DNA from: Acidobacteria bacterium Ga0077534
Lineage (GTDB): Bacteria > Acidobacteriota > Blastocatellia > Pyrinomonadales > Pyrinomonadaceae
DNA: 64,000 bases
Direction: 5' to 3'
Assembly (NCBI GenBank): GCA_001464455.1
Contig: LNEI01000008.1
Span: 102,970-166,969, forward strand
Position 1 is the first letter of the stretch, and each line of letters starts with the position of its first letter. Of the stretch, positions 24,848 through 33,603 are shown one piece after another. The notes beneath the pieces are model-generated. The model was given only the letters and a program-made list of their open reading frames with translations, was not told the DNA's origin and did not search any database. The position numbers were made by a program, and so were the translations under genes.

Positions 24848-27838
24848 ATGAAAAAAGCCATCTGTCTTCTCATTCTGATAAGCCTATCGGCCAGTCCTGT
24901 ACTCGCCGGACTGGATATCGTGCGTTCGAATGGAATAACGCTCACGGGGGCGGACGGCATAAATTACATCGGCACATCGGGCATAACGTTGACCGGGGCA
25001 GATGGTCTTTTGGCGTCCCGGTCAAACGGAATTACGCTGACCGGTGCGGATGGAATTACCCTCACGGGTGCGGACGGTATCACGCTTACCGGAGCCGACG
25101 GTGCAACCTACACGGGGACTAATGGGATTACATTGACCGGAGCTGACGGCATAACGCTGACCGGGGCGGACGGTATCACATTGACGGGTGCGGACGGTAT
25201 CACACTGACTGGTGTGGACGGAACTCAATATCGTGCAGACTCAGTTGTGCTACGTCGGCCCGATGGCATCACCCTGACAGGAGCCGACGGAATAACTCTA
25301 ACAGGAGCAGACGGCATTACACTGACGGGGGCCGACGGAACACCGCAGACCGGAGCGAACGGAATAACTCTGACAGGAGCGGACGGCATTACGCTCACTG
25401 GAGCTGATGGAATTACACTAACGGGAGCCGACGGCATCACGCTGACTGGCGCAGACTCGGCTACCGGGTTAAGTGCCGACGGCGTCGTTTTCGATCTTGT
25501 AAATCCATCCGGCATCACGCTAACGGGTGCCGATGGCATCACATTGACGGGAGCCGACGGCATCACGTTAACAGGCGCCGATAACATTGTTTTTAGGAAC
25601 ATCGATGGAATAACGCTTACGGGAGCTGACCAAAACGGTCTTCAAAGCGTTGATCCGGAACTCGCTGTCAAATTGAATAACGCGACCGACGATAGCAGTA
25701 TTAATGCTGTCATCGTTTATCACGAACAGGTCACTGAAGCCGATCTCGCTCAGTTGCGACAGATCGGTATCATTGGCGGATCTCGTTTTCGCGTTTTGCC
25801 AATGCTTTACGTTAACGGAACGCGTCAGCAGATCATCGCGGTCTCTCGTCTGGCGCGGGTCAGATCGATATACGGAAATCGGACTCTCACGCTAAATTCC
25901 GACCCCTATTTCAAAACTACGGGCATCCAGCGAGTTGCGACAGACCTTGATTTGCAGGTCAGAAATAGCGGCATGCCAGTTTCTGGCAGAAACGTAACAG
26001 TTGCGGTGCTCGATACGGGCATAAACAGCCAACATGCCGATCTTGTTGGTCGTGTTGTCCAAAATGTAAGGCTTGTCGACGGACAGAGTGTACCCGCAAC
26101 TTTTACAAATCCTGCTCCGGTCGAAAATCTCGCGAACACTGATCCTGTAGAGGGCCACGGAACTTTTGTGGCGGGTGTTATCGCCGCGAGTGGTTCTAGT
26201 TCTGGCGGGAAATATAGCGGTGTTGCTCCAGGAGCGAGGCTTTTAGGATTAAGTGCGGGCGATCTTAATCTCACGCATGTGCTCTCAGGTTTTGATTATT
26301 TGCTTGAGAAAGGGGCGATTTACAACGTGCGAGTCGTAAATTGCAGTTTTTCGGCCAACACCATTTATGATACCAACGATCCGGTTAACATTGCGACCAA
26401 AATGCTAACCAGCCGCGGCGTAAACATCGTTTTTTCAGCCGGTAATTCCGGCTCCGGCAACGGAACCTTAAATCCGTATGCAATGGCTCCTTGGGTAATT
26501 GGGGTAGGTGCTACGGATCACAACAGCGTTCTCGCACGATTCTCATCTAGGGGAACCTTCGGTGGCGAATTACAGCATCCAACGCTATCCGCTCCAGGCG
26601 TAAATGTTGCAGGCCTGCGAAGTTTACCGACGATCACGAGTGTCAACGGTCTCGGCGGAGCCGACACCTCCAGATTGACTCCTGGTGAACTACCTTTTTA
26701 CACGACTGCGAGTGGAACATCGTTTTCCGCGCCACAGGTCGCTGGTGCGATTGCCTTAATGCTGGAAACGAACCCGACACTCCGACCCGCCGAGATCAAG
26801 GACATTCTTAGCAGAACGGCGACGCCTCTCCCGAAGTATTTCTATCACGAAACGGGTGCCGGAATGCTCAACACGCATGCAGCGGTGCTCGAAGCCGCGT
26901 TCCCGAATCTTCGAATGGGCATGTATCGTGCGACATTATCGCAAAACAAGATCAACTTCACGACGACGACGTCACAGACCTTTTCCGAGACGATATTTCC
27001 GGGAGTTAGTCGCTCAGTAGCTATTACGTTGCCTACAAATGTCGTTCAGGCGAGTATCGGGATCTCTTGGGCCCTGAGCTCAAATGATTTCGGCTTGAAA
27101 GTCTACAATGCGAACGGCGGTTTGGTGGGCGAATCCAACAGTCTCAACTTGCTGGGCCTCACCGGGCGACGAGAAACGGTGGTCATGAGGAACCCGTCAA
27201 GTCAGACACTGCGGTCATCAGTAATGCACACGAGCGGCATCGGACTTTCGCAAAGCATTTTTGGAGCTGTCGAGCTTACAAAAGTTGAGTATCCACAATT
27301 GAACGACCTCCAATCGATGTCAAACGCTAATCTCGCGGCGGTTGAGCGGGTTATCTTATCCAATATATTACCGCCTGAGGGACGAAAGTACCGCCCCGAT
27401 TCCCCGATAACGAGGTTTGATCTTGCTTCCGTGTTTGTACGTTCTGGGCTCGTTTCACAATATGTTGCCCAGACAAATCTCTATTCGGATGTGAGGGACA
27501 TTTACACGCGCAATGCCGTAGAAAGCGTTCAGTCCAATCCCACTGGAAAACTTTTTTACGACGTGTCGTCCGGGGAAAGGTTTTATCCGTATCACGCAGC
27601 CTCGAGATTGGTAGCTGCGGTCGCTTTTGTTAAGGCGGCTAATCTTGACGATCTCGCGGCGTCTTCAACGCTACCCGTCACTGTTGCTGATAGCTCTTCG
27701 ATACCCGTCGCCTTACGTGGATATGTCGCGGTAGCCTTGCAAATGGGATTTATCAGAATTGACGGAAATAAAGTTTTTCCTGATCGACCGTTTACCCGTC
27801 TTGAAGCTGCTCACGCTATAAACAATCTACTCCAATAA
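24848..27838 (+). CDS. Secreted S8 serine peptidase with N-terminal GITLTGAD octapeptide array and SLH-like C-terminus
   Basis: Exported subtilase of 996 residues. The signal peptide (AICLLILISLSASPVLA) is followed at once by an array of 20 copies of GITLTGAD (residues 29-261) in blocks of one to four, separated by short non-repeat linkers (INYIGTS, LLASRS, ATYTGT, TQYRADSVVLRRP and others). The catalytic domain has Asp389 (VAVLDTGINSQHADL), His437 (EGHGTFVAG) and Ser625 (ASGTSFSAPQVAG). The C-terminus (~820-996) has SLH-like units (YRPDSPITRFDLASVFV, VALRGYVAVALQMGF, FPDRPFTRLEAAHAINNLL). It is the divergent partner of the minus-strand paralogues. No CTCAAG operator directly upstream; possible read-through from the preceding gene. 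No strong Shine-Dalgarno is visible. Confidence 0.88.
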   Translation: MKKAICLLILISLSASPVLAGLDIVRSNGITLTGADGINYIGTSGITLTGADGLLASRSNGITLTGADGITLTGADGITLTGADGATYTGTNGITLTGADGITLTGADGITLTGADGITLTGVDGTQYRADSVVLRRPDGITLTGADGITLTGADGITLTGADGTPQTGANGITLTGADGITLTGADGITLTGADGITLTGADSATGLSADGVVFDLVNPSGITLTGADGITLTGADGITLTGADNIVFRNIDGITLTGADQNGLQSVDPELAVKLNNATDDSSINAVIVYHEQVTEADLAQLRQIGIIGGSRFRVLPMLYVNGTRQQIIAVSRLARVRSIYGNRTLTLNSDPYFKTTGIQRVATDLDLQVRNSGMPVSGRNVTVAVLDTGINSQHADLVGRVVQNVRLVDGQSVPATFTNPAPVENLANTDPVEGHGTFVAGVIAASGSSSGGKYSGVAPGARLLGLSAGDLNLTHVLSGFDYLLEKGAIYNVRVVNCSFSANTIYDTNDPVNIATKMLTSRGVNIVFSAGNSGSGNGTLNPYAMAPWVIGVGATDHNSVLARFSSRGTFGGELQHPTLSAPGVNVAGLRSLPTITSVNGLGGADTSRLTPGELPFYTTASGTSFSAPQVAGAIALMLETNPTLRPAEIKDILSRTATPLPKYFYHETGAGMLNTHAAVLEAAFPNLRMGMYRATLSQNKINFTTTTSQTFSETIFPGVSRSVAITLPTNVVQASIGISWALSSNDFGLKVYNANGGLVGESNSLNLLGLTGRRETVVMRNPSSQTLRSSVMHTSGIGLSQSIFGAVELTKVEYPQLNDLQSMSNANLAAVERVILSNILPPEGRKYRPDSPITRFDLASVFVRSGLVSQYVAQTNLYSDVRDIYTRNAVESVQSNPTGKLFYDVSSGERFYPYHAASRLVAAVAFVKAANLDDLAASSTLPVTVADSSSIPVALRGYVAVALQMGFIRIDGNKVFPDRPFTRLEAAHAINNLLQ
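24932..25630 (+). repeat. 24-nt coding repeat array encoding GITLTGAD x20
   Basis: Twenty near-identical octapeptide units, with one GITLTGVD variant. Codons for the same residues vary widely between units (for example GGAATAACGCTCACGGGG against GGCATAACGTTGACCGGG), so the protein sequence is conserved while the DNA has diverged. Not a CRISPR: the spacing is coding and the units abut. Confidence 0.9.
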
Positions 27839-28035
27839 TCGCAGGCAGTTAGCTTTCTGACCAGAGCCCCGATTTTCACTCTGGCCCGCTGCCAAAAGTC
27901 TTCGATGGGTCATATTCGCTGCTTGTCAGCCGCTTACTTACTTGGAAGAGGCTCTTAGGAAATGAAATCCGGAGCCCCTATGCAACAATATTCGGGCATT
28001 TATTTGCTAGTCGGCTTTGATTTTTCGTACTCAAT

Positions 28036-28342
28036 TTTGGTTGCAAAATGGAGGCGCTTTTTTGGATGGGTTCGTCGCCTTAAGTGTGAATATTAGGAGA
28101 CTTACCGTTCCGCCCTCTCGTGGCTGTTGGGAAACCACGAAGAATGGGTCTTTCGAATTTCTTCGAAAGCCCCGTGTTTATTGGTCGGGACGGCGAGATT
28201 TGGACTCACGACCTCTCGCACCCCAACCAACCTGAGGGTGAATCATAAGCTCTCACAATCGCTCAAACCGGCTTAGAAATGGACGTCTGCGTACAAATCA
28301 CAATGTCTGAGAGGTTATGCGTCGGCAAAAGTGCAACCATCT
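28036..28342. repeat. tRNA-Pro-half repeat, copy 3
   Basis: Same order as copies 1 and 2: GGTTGCAAAATGGAGGCGC, CCGCCCTCTCGTGGCTGT, hairpin, tRNA half, then right arm (GTCTGCGTACAAATCACAA, TTATGCGTCGGCAAAAGTGC, AACCATCTT). The left part is shorter and more diverged. Sequence 27839-28035 before it holds no gene that I can support. Confidence 0.8.
28182..28226 (-). pseudogene. tRNA-Pro 3'-half fragment (loop TTGGGGT)
   Basis: As in copy 1, but the T-loop reads TCCAAAT instead of TTCAAAT, so it has begun to decay. The 5' half is absent. Confidence 0.75.
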
Positions 28343-28531
28343 TCCCCAGACTATTTCCTGTTAGAATGTCGATATGATTCGTCGTGCGAGCAAAATAAAA
28401 TAACATATTCTGATTGAAAATATACATTAATTTTGTATAACCCTTTTCATCGTGGCTCATAAACAAACCATCAAATTATGAACAAATTCAAAAGCGCAAT
28501 CGGAAAGGCCGCCAAGCTGCTCGACCGCGGT

Positions 28532-28915
28532 CTAGGTGTCGACTATGATGGCATTTACCCGATGGCGGCGATGCGGCGAATAGGTTTTCAAGATCGGGGC
28601 GTGTTTCAGCGCGTGAGCCGATCTCTTGAACTTCACCGTCATCTGTAGGTCCCCTACTCGCATGGCTGCGCCGTCGTCACGCTCACAGAAAAAAAGGTAC
28701 GAGTCTAAGTATTTGATGGTGGCGTAACCACCCTGGTCTGCTACGAATCCATTACCATTCTGGTATTTCGCGGCCCAAACATGTTCTTCAATGAAATGAG
28801 CACTTCTTGATACACCTCCAGCCGCCATCCAGACATCCGTGAGCTTGACATCAATAGGCAGCTTAGCACGTGACCCGGGGTTTTCGGCGACGCTGGGTTT
28901 CCTGCACTTATACAC
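28532..28915 (-). CDS. possible hypothetical protein
   Basis: An open frame of ~127 residues from a GTG at 28915; the frame stays open up to 29113, inside the start of the sigma-54 activator on the other strand. Composition is protein-like (EEHVWAAKYQNGNGFVADQG, YATIKYLDSYLFFCERDDGA), but I recognise no family. AGGA abuts the GTG with no usable spacing. A 56-residue frame on the plus strand (from 28478) overlaps it, and at most one is real. Confidence 0.25.
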   Translation of the reverse strand: MYKCRKPSVAENPGSRAKLPIDVKLTDVWMAAGGVSRSAHFIEEHVWAAKYQNGNGFVADQGGYATIKYLDSYLFFCERDDGAAMRVGDLQMTVKFKRSAHALKHAPILKTYSPHRRHRVNAIIVDT

Positions 28916-28954
28916 TCCTATAAAATAGAACTTGAAGACTGCGGAACTTAACCG

Positions 28955-31579
28955 ATGGAGCGATCCGCAAGCATATTCTGCTTTACACTCGTTGTACCTA
29001 TGGAAAATTTCACGACCCAATCCGGTATGGTGTTGAACGATCTGGCACATTTGATTAAAAGGGTTTGTGGTGTTTCTTCGGTAATGATAGTTTCCACTGG
29101 TATTGAAGGTCATTGGGGAGCGTCAAATGCTGCCGGCCTGACGCCGAAAGAATTTTACGAGACGGCATTCTACACCCACTCTATAAATCGATCGAAGCCG
29201 CTCGTCGTTAATGACGCTTTCGCTGACCCGAGATTTGCCGATAGTCCATTAATTGCTTCCCGGGAATCAGGTCGATTCTACGCGGGCGTTCCGCTACGCG
29301 CGACTGACAGTTTCCTTCTCGGTATCCTTTGCGTACTGGATTTCGTCCCGCGCCAAATGAGTGACGAACAAATGGAGACGCTCCTGGCTTTTTCACGACA
29401 AGCCACAATGCTCTTGGAAGCACATCGGCGAGTCAATGATTTAGAACAATTGGCTTTTTCTCGAAGTGAGCAGTCGGATGTCGAACTACGAGCGTCCGAA
29501 GAACGGTTCTTCAAGGCTTTCGATGCCAGTCCTGAGCCGATGACAATCACAAAATTTGTGGACGGAACTTATCTATATGTCAACAAAAGTTTCGTACATA
29601 AGTCAGGTTACTGTCAATCGGAAATTATCGGGCGAAGCACCTTGGAACTAAACATCTGGGCGAATTTGGAAGACAGCGATCGCCTTATTCATCTGCTCGA
29701 GGAGCAGGGTAGTATCTATAAAGAAGAAATTCCGTTCCGCACCAAATCGGGCGAAATCCGCACTGGGTTATTTTCGGCGGAGATTATCGAAGTCGGCAGC
29801 GAGCGGTGCATACTTTCGTTGACGCACGACATCACCGAGCGAAAACAAATCGAGGATGCTCTTAGGGAGAGTGAAGCTAAATACCGGAGTCTGATCGAAT
29901 CGCTGCCAGCAATCGTGTACCTCGCCGAACCGCAGCCGCCCTATGCTCCGATCTATGTCAGTCCGAGCATCGAGGAACTCGGCTACCCGCTTGAGGATTG
30001 GTTTAATCGCCCGGACGTTTGGGTCAATTTGCTTCACCCTGAAGATCGCGAACGAGTCTTGACTGACACTGATGCGGCGATGAGTGCCGGACGCGAAAAT
30101 GATTACGAATATCGCGTCGTCACCCGCGAGGGAGTTGTGCGTTGGGTTCATGACCGCGGACGATTCGTGCCCGACAAAAGCGGCAAACCGTTCTGCTGGC
30201 AAGGTGTGATAATAGATATTACCGAGCGCAAACTGGCGGAAGACCGTCTCGCCACGATGCACCGGCGTCTTGAAGAAAGTCACGATGATTTGTTATCGCT
30301 TCTCAATCAACTGCGCCTCGGTGTCGTAATGGTCAATGAAAACGGACAGGTGACGTTTCTCAGCCAAGCTTGTCAGGAGTTTCTCGGCGAGAATGCGGAA
30401 CACGTTATCGGGAAACCGTGGGAGTCCATTTATCCTTTTGAGGAAACGGATAGAATCCGACTGCAGACGACAATCAACCTTCCACCCGATAAACGCACTA
30501 GAGTTCCGATTCACCTAAAATCTTCTACCGAAGAATCTCGCTGGCTGGAAGTTGACGTACAGGACGACCCGCGCGATTCGCATAGGAAAATTTTCTTTCT
30601 CTATGATGTCTCGAATGTCTATGATCTGCGGCGACAGCTCGACGAAAAAGCGCAGTTTCAGGATTTAATCGGTAAGAGCCAGCCGATGCGAGCGGTTTAT
30701 CATCAGGTTCGGGAGGTTGCCCCACTCGACGTCTCGGTTTTAATCGAAGGCGAGACGGGTACAGGCAAAGAGTTAGTGGCGCGGGCGATTCACTTTTCAA
30801 GTCCCCGGCGAAATAAACCGTTCCTCGCCGTCAACTGTGCCAGCCTCAACGAGTCCTTGCTCACAAGCCAGCTTTTCGGACACAAACGCGGAGCATTCAC
30901 TGGAGCTGTAACCGATCACATCGGATTTTTCGAGGCTGCAAACGGCGGAACCCTCTTACTCGACGAAATCGGTGATATGCCGATTGATTTGCAAACCGGT
31001 TTGCTGCGGGTCCTTCAGGAACGGGAAATCACGCGGCTCGGCGAAACTAGGCCGCGAAAAATTGACGTGCGGGTAGTTGCCGCGACCCAACACGATCTAC
31101 GCGAAGAGATTGTCAAAGGCAGCTTCCGCTCCGACCTGCTATTTCGGATTCAGATCGTCAGAATCTGCCTCCCGCCGCTGCGGGAGCGTCTCGAAGACAT
31201 TCCCCTGCTCGTCAGCTCCTTTCTTGCAAAGTTTCGTGCGGGCAATGACAAGCGGGTGATCGGTATCAGTGATGAAGCGACGAGATTTTTGCTCGATTAT
31301 GACTGGCCGGGCAATGTGCGCGAACTAAAAAGCGTCGTCGAGGTTGCCGCAATATTCTGCAAGGGAGAGATCATTGAAGCCAGCGATCTGCCTGTCCAGC
31401 TCCTCGCGGCAAACGAGAGACATAGTCTATCTCAAGAGAAATCTCAAACGCGTGAAAAATTGACGTTACAAGATGCTCTTGAACAGTCCGGCGGTAATCG
31501 CGCCGCCGCAGCACGATTGCTCGGCATCGGTCGCGCGACACTTTACCGCCGACTCACCCACCCCAACATCCTAAAATAA
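28955..31579 (+). CDS. Sigma-54-dependent transcriptional activator with GAF and PAS sensor domains (Fis-type HTH)
   Basis: Cytoplasmic enhancer-binding protein, 874 residues. The N-terminal GAF-like domain covers ~20-155 (LVVNDAFADPRFADSPLI, YAGVPLRATDSFLLGILCVL). Three PAS domains follow (~178-300 ending LSLTHDITERKQIED; ~308-430 ending WQGVIIDITERKLAED; ~445-560). The AAA+ domain has Walker A GETGTGKE (~588), the sigma-54 contact motif GAFTGA (~648), Walker B GGTLLLDEIGDM and the arginine-finger region FRSDLLFR. The C-terminal Fis-type helix-turn-helix ends NRAAAARLLGIGRATLYRRL. A downstream ATG at 29000 is an alternative start. It should activate sigma-54 promoters from nearby enhancers. 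The heptamer cluster and GG-N10-GC promoter directly downstream make the three following exported-protein genes its likely targets (inference). The sensed signal is unknown. Confidence 0.88.
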   Translation: MERSASIFCFTLVVPMENFTTQSGMVLNDLAHLIKRVCGVSSVMIVSTGIEGHWGASNAAGLTPKEFYETAFYTHSINRSKPLVVNDAFADPRFADSPLIASRESGRFYAGVPLRATDSFLLGILCVLDFVPRQMSDEQMETLLAFSRQATMLLEAHRRVNDLEQLAFSRSEQSDVELRASEERFFKAFDASPEPMTITKFVDGTYLYVNKSFVHKSGYCQSEIIGRSTLELNIWANLEDSDRLIHLLEEQGSIYKEEIPFRTKSGEIRTGLFSAEIIEVGSERCILSLTHDITERKQIEDALRESEAKYRSLIESLPAIVYLAEPQPPYAPIYVSPSIEELGYPLEDWFNRPDVWVNLLHPEDRERVLTDTDAAMSAGRENDYEYRVVTREGVVRWVHDRGRFVPDKSGKPFCWQGVIIDITERKLAEDRLATMHRRLEESHDDLLSLLNQLRLGVVMVNENGQVTFLSQACQEFLGENAEHVIGKPWESIYPFEETDRIRLQTTINLPPDKRTRVPIHLKSSTEESRWLEVDVQDDPRDSHRKIFFLYDVSNVYDLRRQLDEKAQFQDLIGKSQPMRAVYHQVREVAPLDVSVLIEGETGTGKELVARAIHFSSPRRNKPFLAVNCASLNESLLTSQLFGHKRGAFTGAVTDHIGFFEAANGGTLLLDEIGDMPIDLQTGLLRVLQEREITRLGETRPRKIDVRVVAATQHDLREEIVKGSFRSDLLFRIQIVRICLPPLRERLEDIPLLVSSFLAKFRAGNDKRVIGISDEATRFLLDYDWPGNVRELKSVVEVAAIFCKGEIIEASDLPVQLLAANERHSLSQEKSQTREKLTLQDALEQSGGNRAAAARLLGIGRATLYRRLTHPNILK

Positions 31580-31598
31580 CTACAGAGGAACAGAACTA

Positions 31599-31657
31599 TG
31601 TCTCACAGTGTCTCATTGAGACATACATGAGACAGTATGAGACACACTAGTGTCTCA
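31599..31657. promoter_or_regulatory. enhancer-like cluster of six TGTCTCA/TGAGACA heptamers
   Basis: TGTCTCA at 31599, 31609 and 31651; TGAGACA at 31617, 31628 and 31638. The pair at 31609-31623 is a perfect palindrome TGTCTCA-T-TGAGACA, and 31638-31657 is a spaced inverted repeat. It lies 75-130 bp upstream of the candidate sigma-54 promoter, the usual enhancer position, and 20 bp after the activator stop codon. Confidence 0.75.
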
Positions 31658-31730
31658 CGCACTCCTCGTTACTTTTTTGCAATGTTCGCTAAACCCATAA
31701 GCTACAACAGTTAGGCAAATCTTCGCCAAC

Positions 31731-31744
31731 GGCACGCAAGATGC
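31731..31744 (+). promoter_or_regulatory. candidate sigma-54 promoter (-24/-12)
   Basis: GGCACG-CAAG-ATGC: GG at 31731-31732 and GC at 31743-31744 with exactly 10 nt between, and GGCACG identical to the -24 consensus. TTGC is replaced by ATGC at -12. It gives a leader of ~100 nt before the ATG at 31859. Confidence 0.65.
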
Positions 31745-31858
31745 GATAGATGGAAGAGGAAGAACGGCGATTTATAGCTGCGGCGAAAGAGAAATTCAAT
31801 CGCGGCCAAATAAAAAAACTGTTCAAGAAAACTAATTTGAAATAAAGGAAGTAGCAAA

Positions 31859-32773
31859 ATGAGAACAATAAATTCAGTTTTTTTACGGATGGCACTCGTT
31901 GCCCTGTTTTCGACCACTTTAGGCGTTGGTCTTTCGCATGCACAATACAGCGGCGGCGGATGGAACGGAGATGGCGACGGCAACAGTAATTGTAGCGGCA
32001 GTGATAGATACGGAAGCGACTTTGTCATTATTGGATTAACCAGCGATCAGCGTCTAATATGCTTCGGCGAATTTCGCCCGGGCAATGCCACGACTATCGG
32101 TTTTGTGTCGGGTCTGACGGGCGGCGACACGGCACTGATCGGTATTGATTTTCGCGTACAGGACAGCAAACTCTACGGCGTAGGAAATGCGGGTGGCGTT
32201 TATACAATTGGTAGAACCAATGGCCTTGCTACCTTCGTCAACCGGCTGACCGTCGCGTTAAACGGCACCTCATTCGGTGTTGACTTTAACCCTGCGGCTG
32301 ACCGGCTCCGGGTCATTAGCGACACGGGGCAGAACCTCCGTCACAACGTAAACGCGGGCGGTGTCACTATCAACGATGGGCCTCTGTCCTACGCTCCACC
32401 AGCGATCGCGACTGGTGTTACCGCTGCGGCGTACACCAATAACGATCTGGATCCGAATACGGCGACGACGCTTTACGACATTGATTCGAACTTAGATCAA
32501 GTCGTGATTCAATCTCCTGCAAATGCTGGATCGCTCGCACCAACCGGCAAGCTTCTAGTAAACACGAATCTATCCGTCGGCTTCGATATTTACAGCACGA
32601 TCCGCAACGAGAGCACTGTTAACGTCGAGGGCTTTGCTTCGCTTACCAGCGCTTCCGATGGCCGATCGAGTTTTTATTCAATCACTCTATTTAATGGCAA
32701 GGCATCAAGCCGTGGGTCGTTTGCAGCGAACAACCAAGTGACAGATATAGCCATACCGTTGAGGCAACGATAG
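31859..32773 (+). CDS. Exported DUF4394-type protein
   Basis: 304 residues with a signal peptide (FLRMALVALFSTTLGVGLSHA) and ribosome site AAAGGAAG. The mature part matches the DUF4394 pattern: FVIIGLTSDQRLICFGEFRP, FVSGLTGGDTALIGIDFRVQ, KLYGVGNAGGVYTIGRTNGL, FGVDFNPAADRLRVISDTGQ, NLRHNVNAGG, AYTNNDLDPNTATTLYDIDS. The domain forms beta-propeller-like repeats in extracellular proteins; no enzymatic role is established as far as I know. First gene after the sigma-54 promoter. Confidence 0.82.
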   Translation: MRTINSVFLRMALVALFSTTLGVGLSHAQYSGGGWNGDGDGNSNCSGSDRYGSDFVIIGLTSDQRLICFGEFRPGNATTIGFVSGLTGGDTALIGIDFRVQDSKLYGVGNAGGVYTIGRTNGLATFVNRLTVALNGTSFGVDFNPAADRLRVISDTGQNLRHNVNAGGVTINDGPLSYAPPAIATGVTAAAYTNNDLDPNTATTLYDIDSNLDQVVIQSPANAGSLAPTGKLLVNTNLSVGFDIYSTIRNESTVNVEGFASLTSASDGRSSFYSITLFNGKASSRGSFAANNQVTDIAIPLRQR

Positions 32774-32795
32774 TTCCTGCTAAAGCATATATCCT

Positions 32796-32828
32796 CGCAC
32801 CGTTTCTTCGATGATAAGAAACGGTGCG
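32796..32828. terminator. strong hairpin between the DUF4394 and peroxiredoxin genes
   Basis: Perfect 13-bp stem CGCACCGTTTCTT / AAGAAACGGTGCG, loop CGATGAT. No long T-tract follows, so it may be an attenuating or processing hairpin within a longer transcript instead of a full terminator. Confidence 0.65.
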
Positions 32829-32857
32829 TTGGATGTAGGTGACGTCGAGAGAACACT

Positions 32858-33520
32858 ATGCCCACTTATCACAAGAAGCTTCAACGCCAAGGATACTTTA
32901 CGCAAAGAATTTCGTTATCTGGGACGCTTCTCGCCGTTCTCGCACTCGTAAGCATTGGGTGTCAGAAAGCGGGGCAATCTGAGACCTCATCGAGCACGGT
33001 CGGCTCGGGGAACACGGCAATTGTTACTAACAACAATATGGTACCCCAGCTGCCTGTCGTACCGAAGACTAGTTTGAAGGTGGGTGACCAAGCCCCGGAT
33101 TTCACGTTGACCGATACGACGGGTAAGGAAGTCAAGCTCAGCGACTTTAGGGGTCAGAAGAACGCGGTCCTTGCCTTCTACGTGCTTGCTTTCACCGGTG
33201 GATGAGCGAAGGAACTCAAGGCGTATCAGTCTGATATCGCCAAATTCGAAAAGACCGGCACACAAATTTTAGGGATCAGCTCCGACAGCTACGCGGCCAA
33301 CAAACGCTTCGCCGAGGACATTAAAGTGACGTTCCCGTTGCTAAGCGATTTCAAACGTAAAGTGGTGAAGGATTATGGCATCTTCGACGAAGAGAGCGGG
33401 TATGGCTCACGAGCTACCTTCACCGTAGATAGAGAAGGGATTATCAGGCACATCGAGCAGGGTAATTCAGCAATTGATCCATCAGGCGCATATCAGTCGT
33501 GCACTATGCTGATTGATTAG
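32858..33520 (+). CDS. Peroxiredoxin-like lipoprotein, probable selenoprotein (in-frame UGA at 33203-33205)
   Basis: 220 residues when the UGA at codon 116 is read as selenocysteine. N-terminus: lipoprotein signal with lipobox VSIGC (Cys35). Thioredoxin-fold AhpC/TSA domain: [108 protein letters not shown]. The UGA falls exactly where peroxiredoxins have the peroxidatic cysteine, and the frame continues with conserved domain sequence to a TAG at 33518. A hairpin with loop GTC lies 15 nt after the UGA. The likely role is reduction of peroxides at the cell envelope. The alternative is a nonsense mutation, but the intact downstream frame argues against it. selA/B/C are not in the window. Confidence 0.82.
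33220..33241 (+). promoter_or_regulatory. candidate bacterial SECIS element
   Basis: Stem GGCG-TATCA / TGATA-T-CGCC: nine base pairs with one bulged U on the 3' side and apical loop GUC (33229-33231). The loop starts 23 nt after the UGA. Bacterial SECIS elements have an apical loop with G-U, a bulged U and a UGA-to-loop distance of roughly 16-37 nt, all met here. Confidence 0.7.
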
Positions 33521-33603
33521 GGAGCCCTTTGGATAGCAGACTGTGCCATCGCTTTGGGTCGCGGTGCAGTCATTTTACCAACCCATTTTCAAGGAGGACT
33601 CAA

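Noticed and set aside
25022..25602. Long open frames antisense to the octapeptide array (MPSAPVNV repeats)
   Set aside because: They mirror the coding repeat on the other strand and have no ribosome site or family resemblance.
24932..25630. Regular 24-nt repeats suggested a CRISPR array
   Set aside because: The units are contiguous codons of a long gene, vary at third positions, and have no unique spacers of constant length.
28478..28648. 56-residue plus-strand frame MNKFKSAIGKAAKLLDRGLG...
   Set aside because: No ribosome site and overlap with a longer, also uncertain, minus-strand frame; neither has a recognisable family.
31667..31680. TTTTTTGC as a sigma-54 -12 element
   Set aside because: No GG at the required position 10 nt upstream; the site at 31731 fits much better.
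31750..31845. 31-residue charged frame MEEEERRFIAAAKEKFNRGQ...
   Set aside because: It begins at or before the predicted sigma-54 transcription start and has no ribosome site.
33203..33205. TGA as an ordinary nonsense mutation or sequencing error in the peroxiredoxin
   Set aside because: It falls at the catalytic Cys codon, the frame stays conserved to the natural stop, and a SECIS-like hairpin follows. Not excluded, but less likely.
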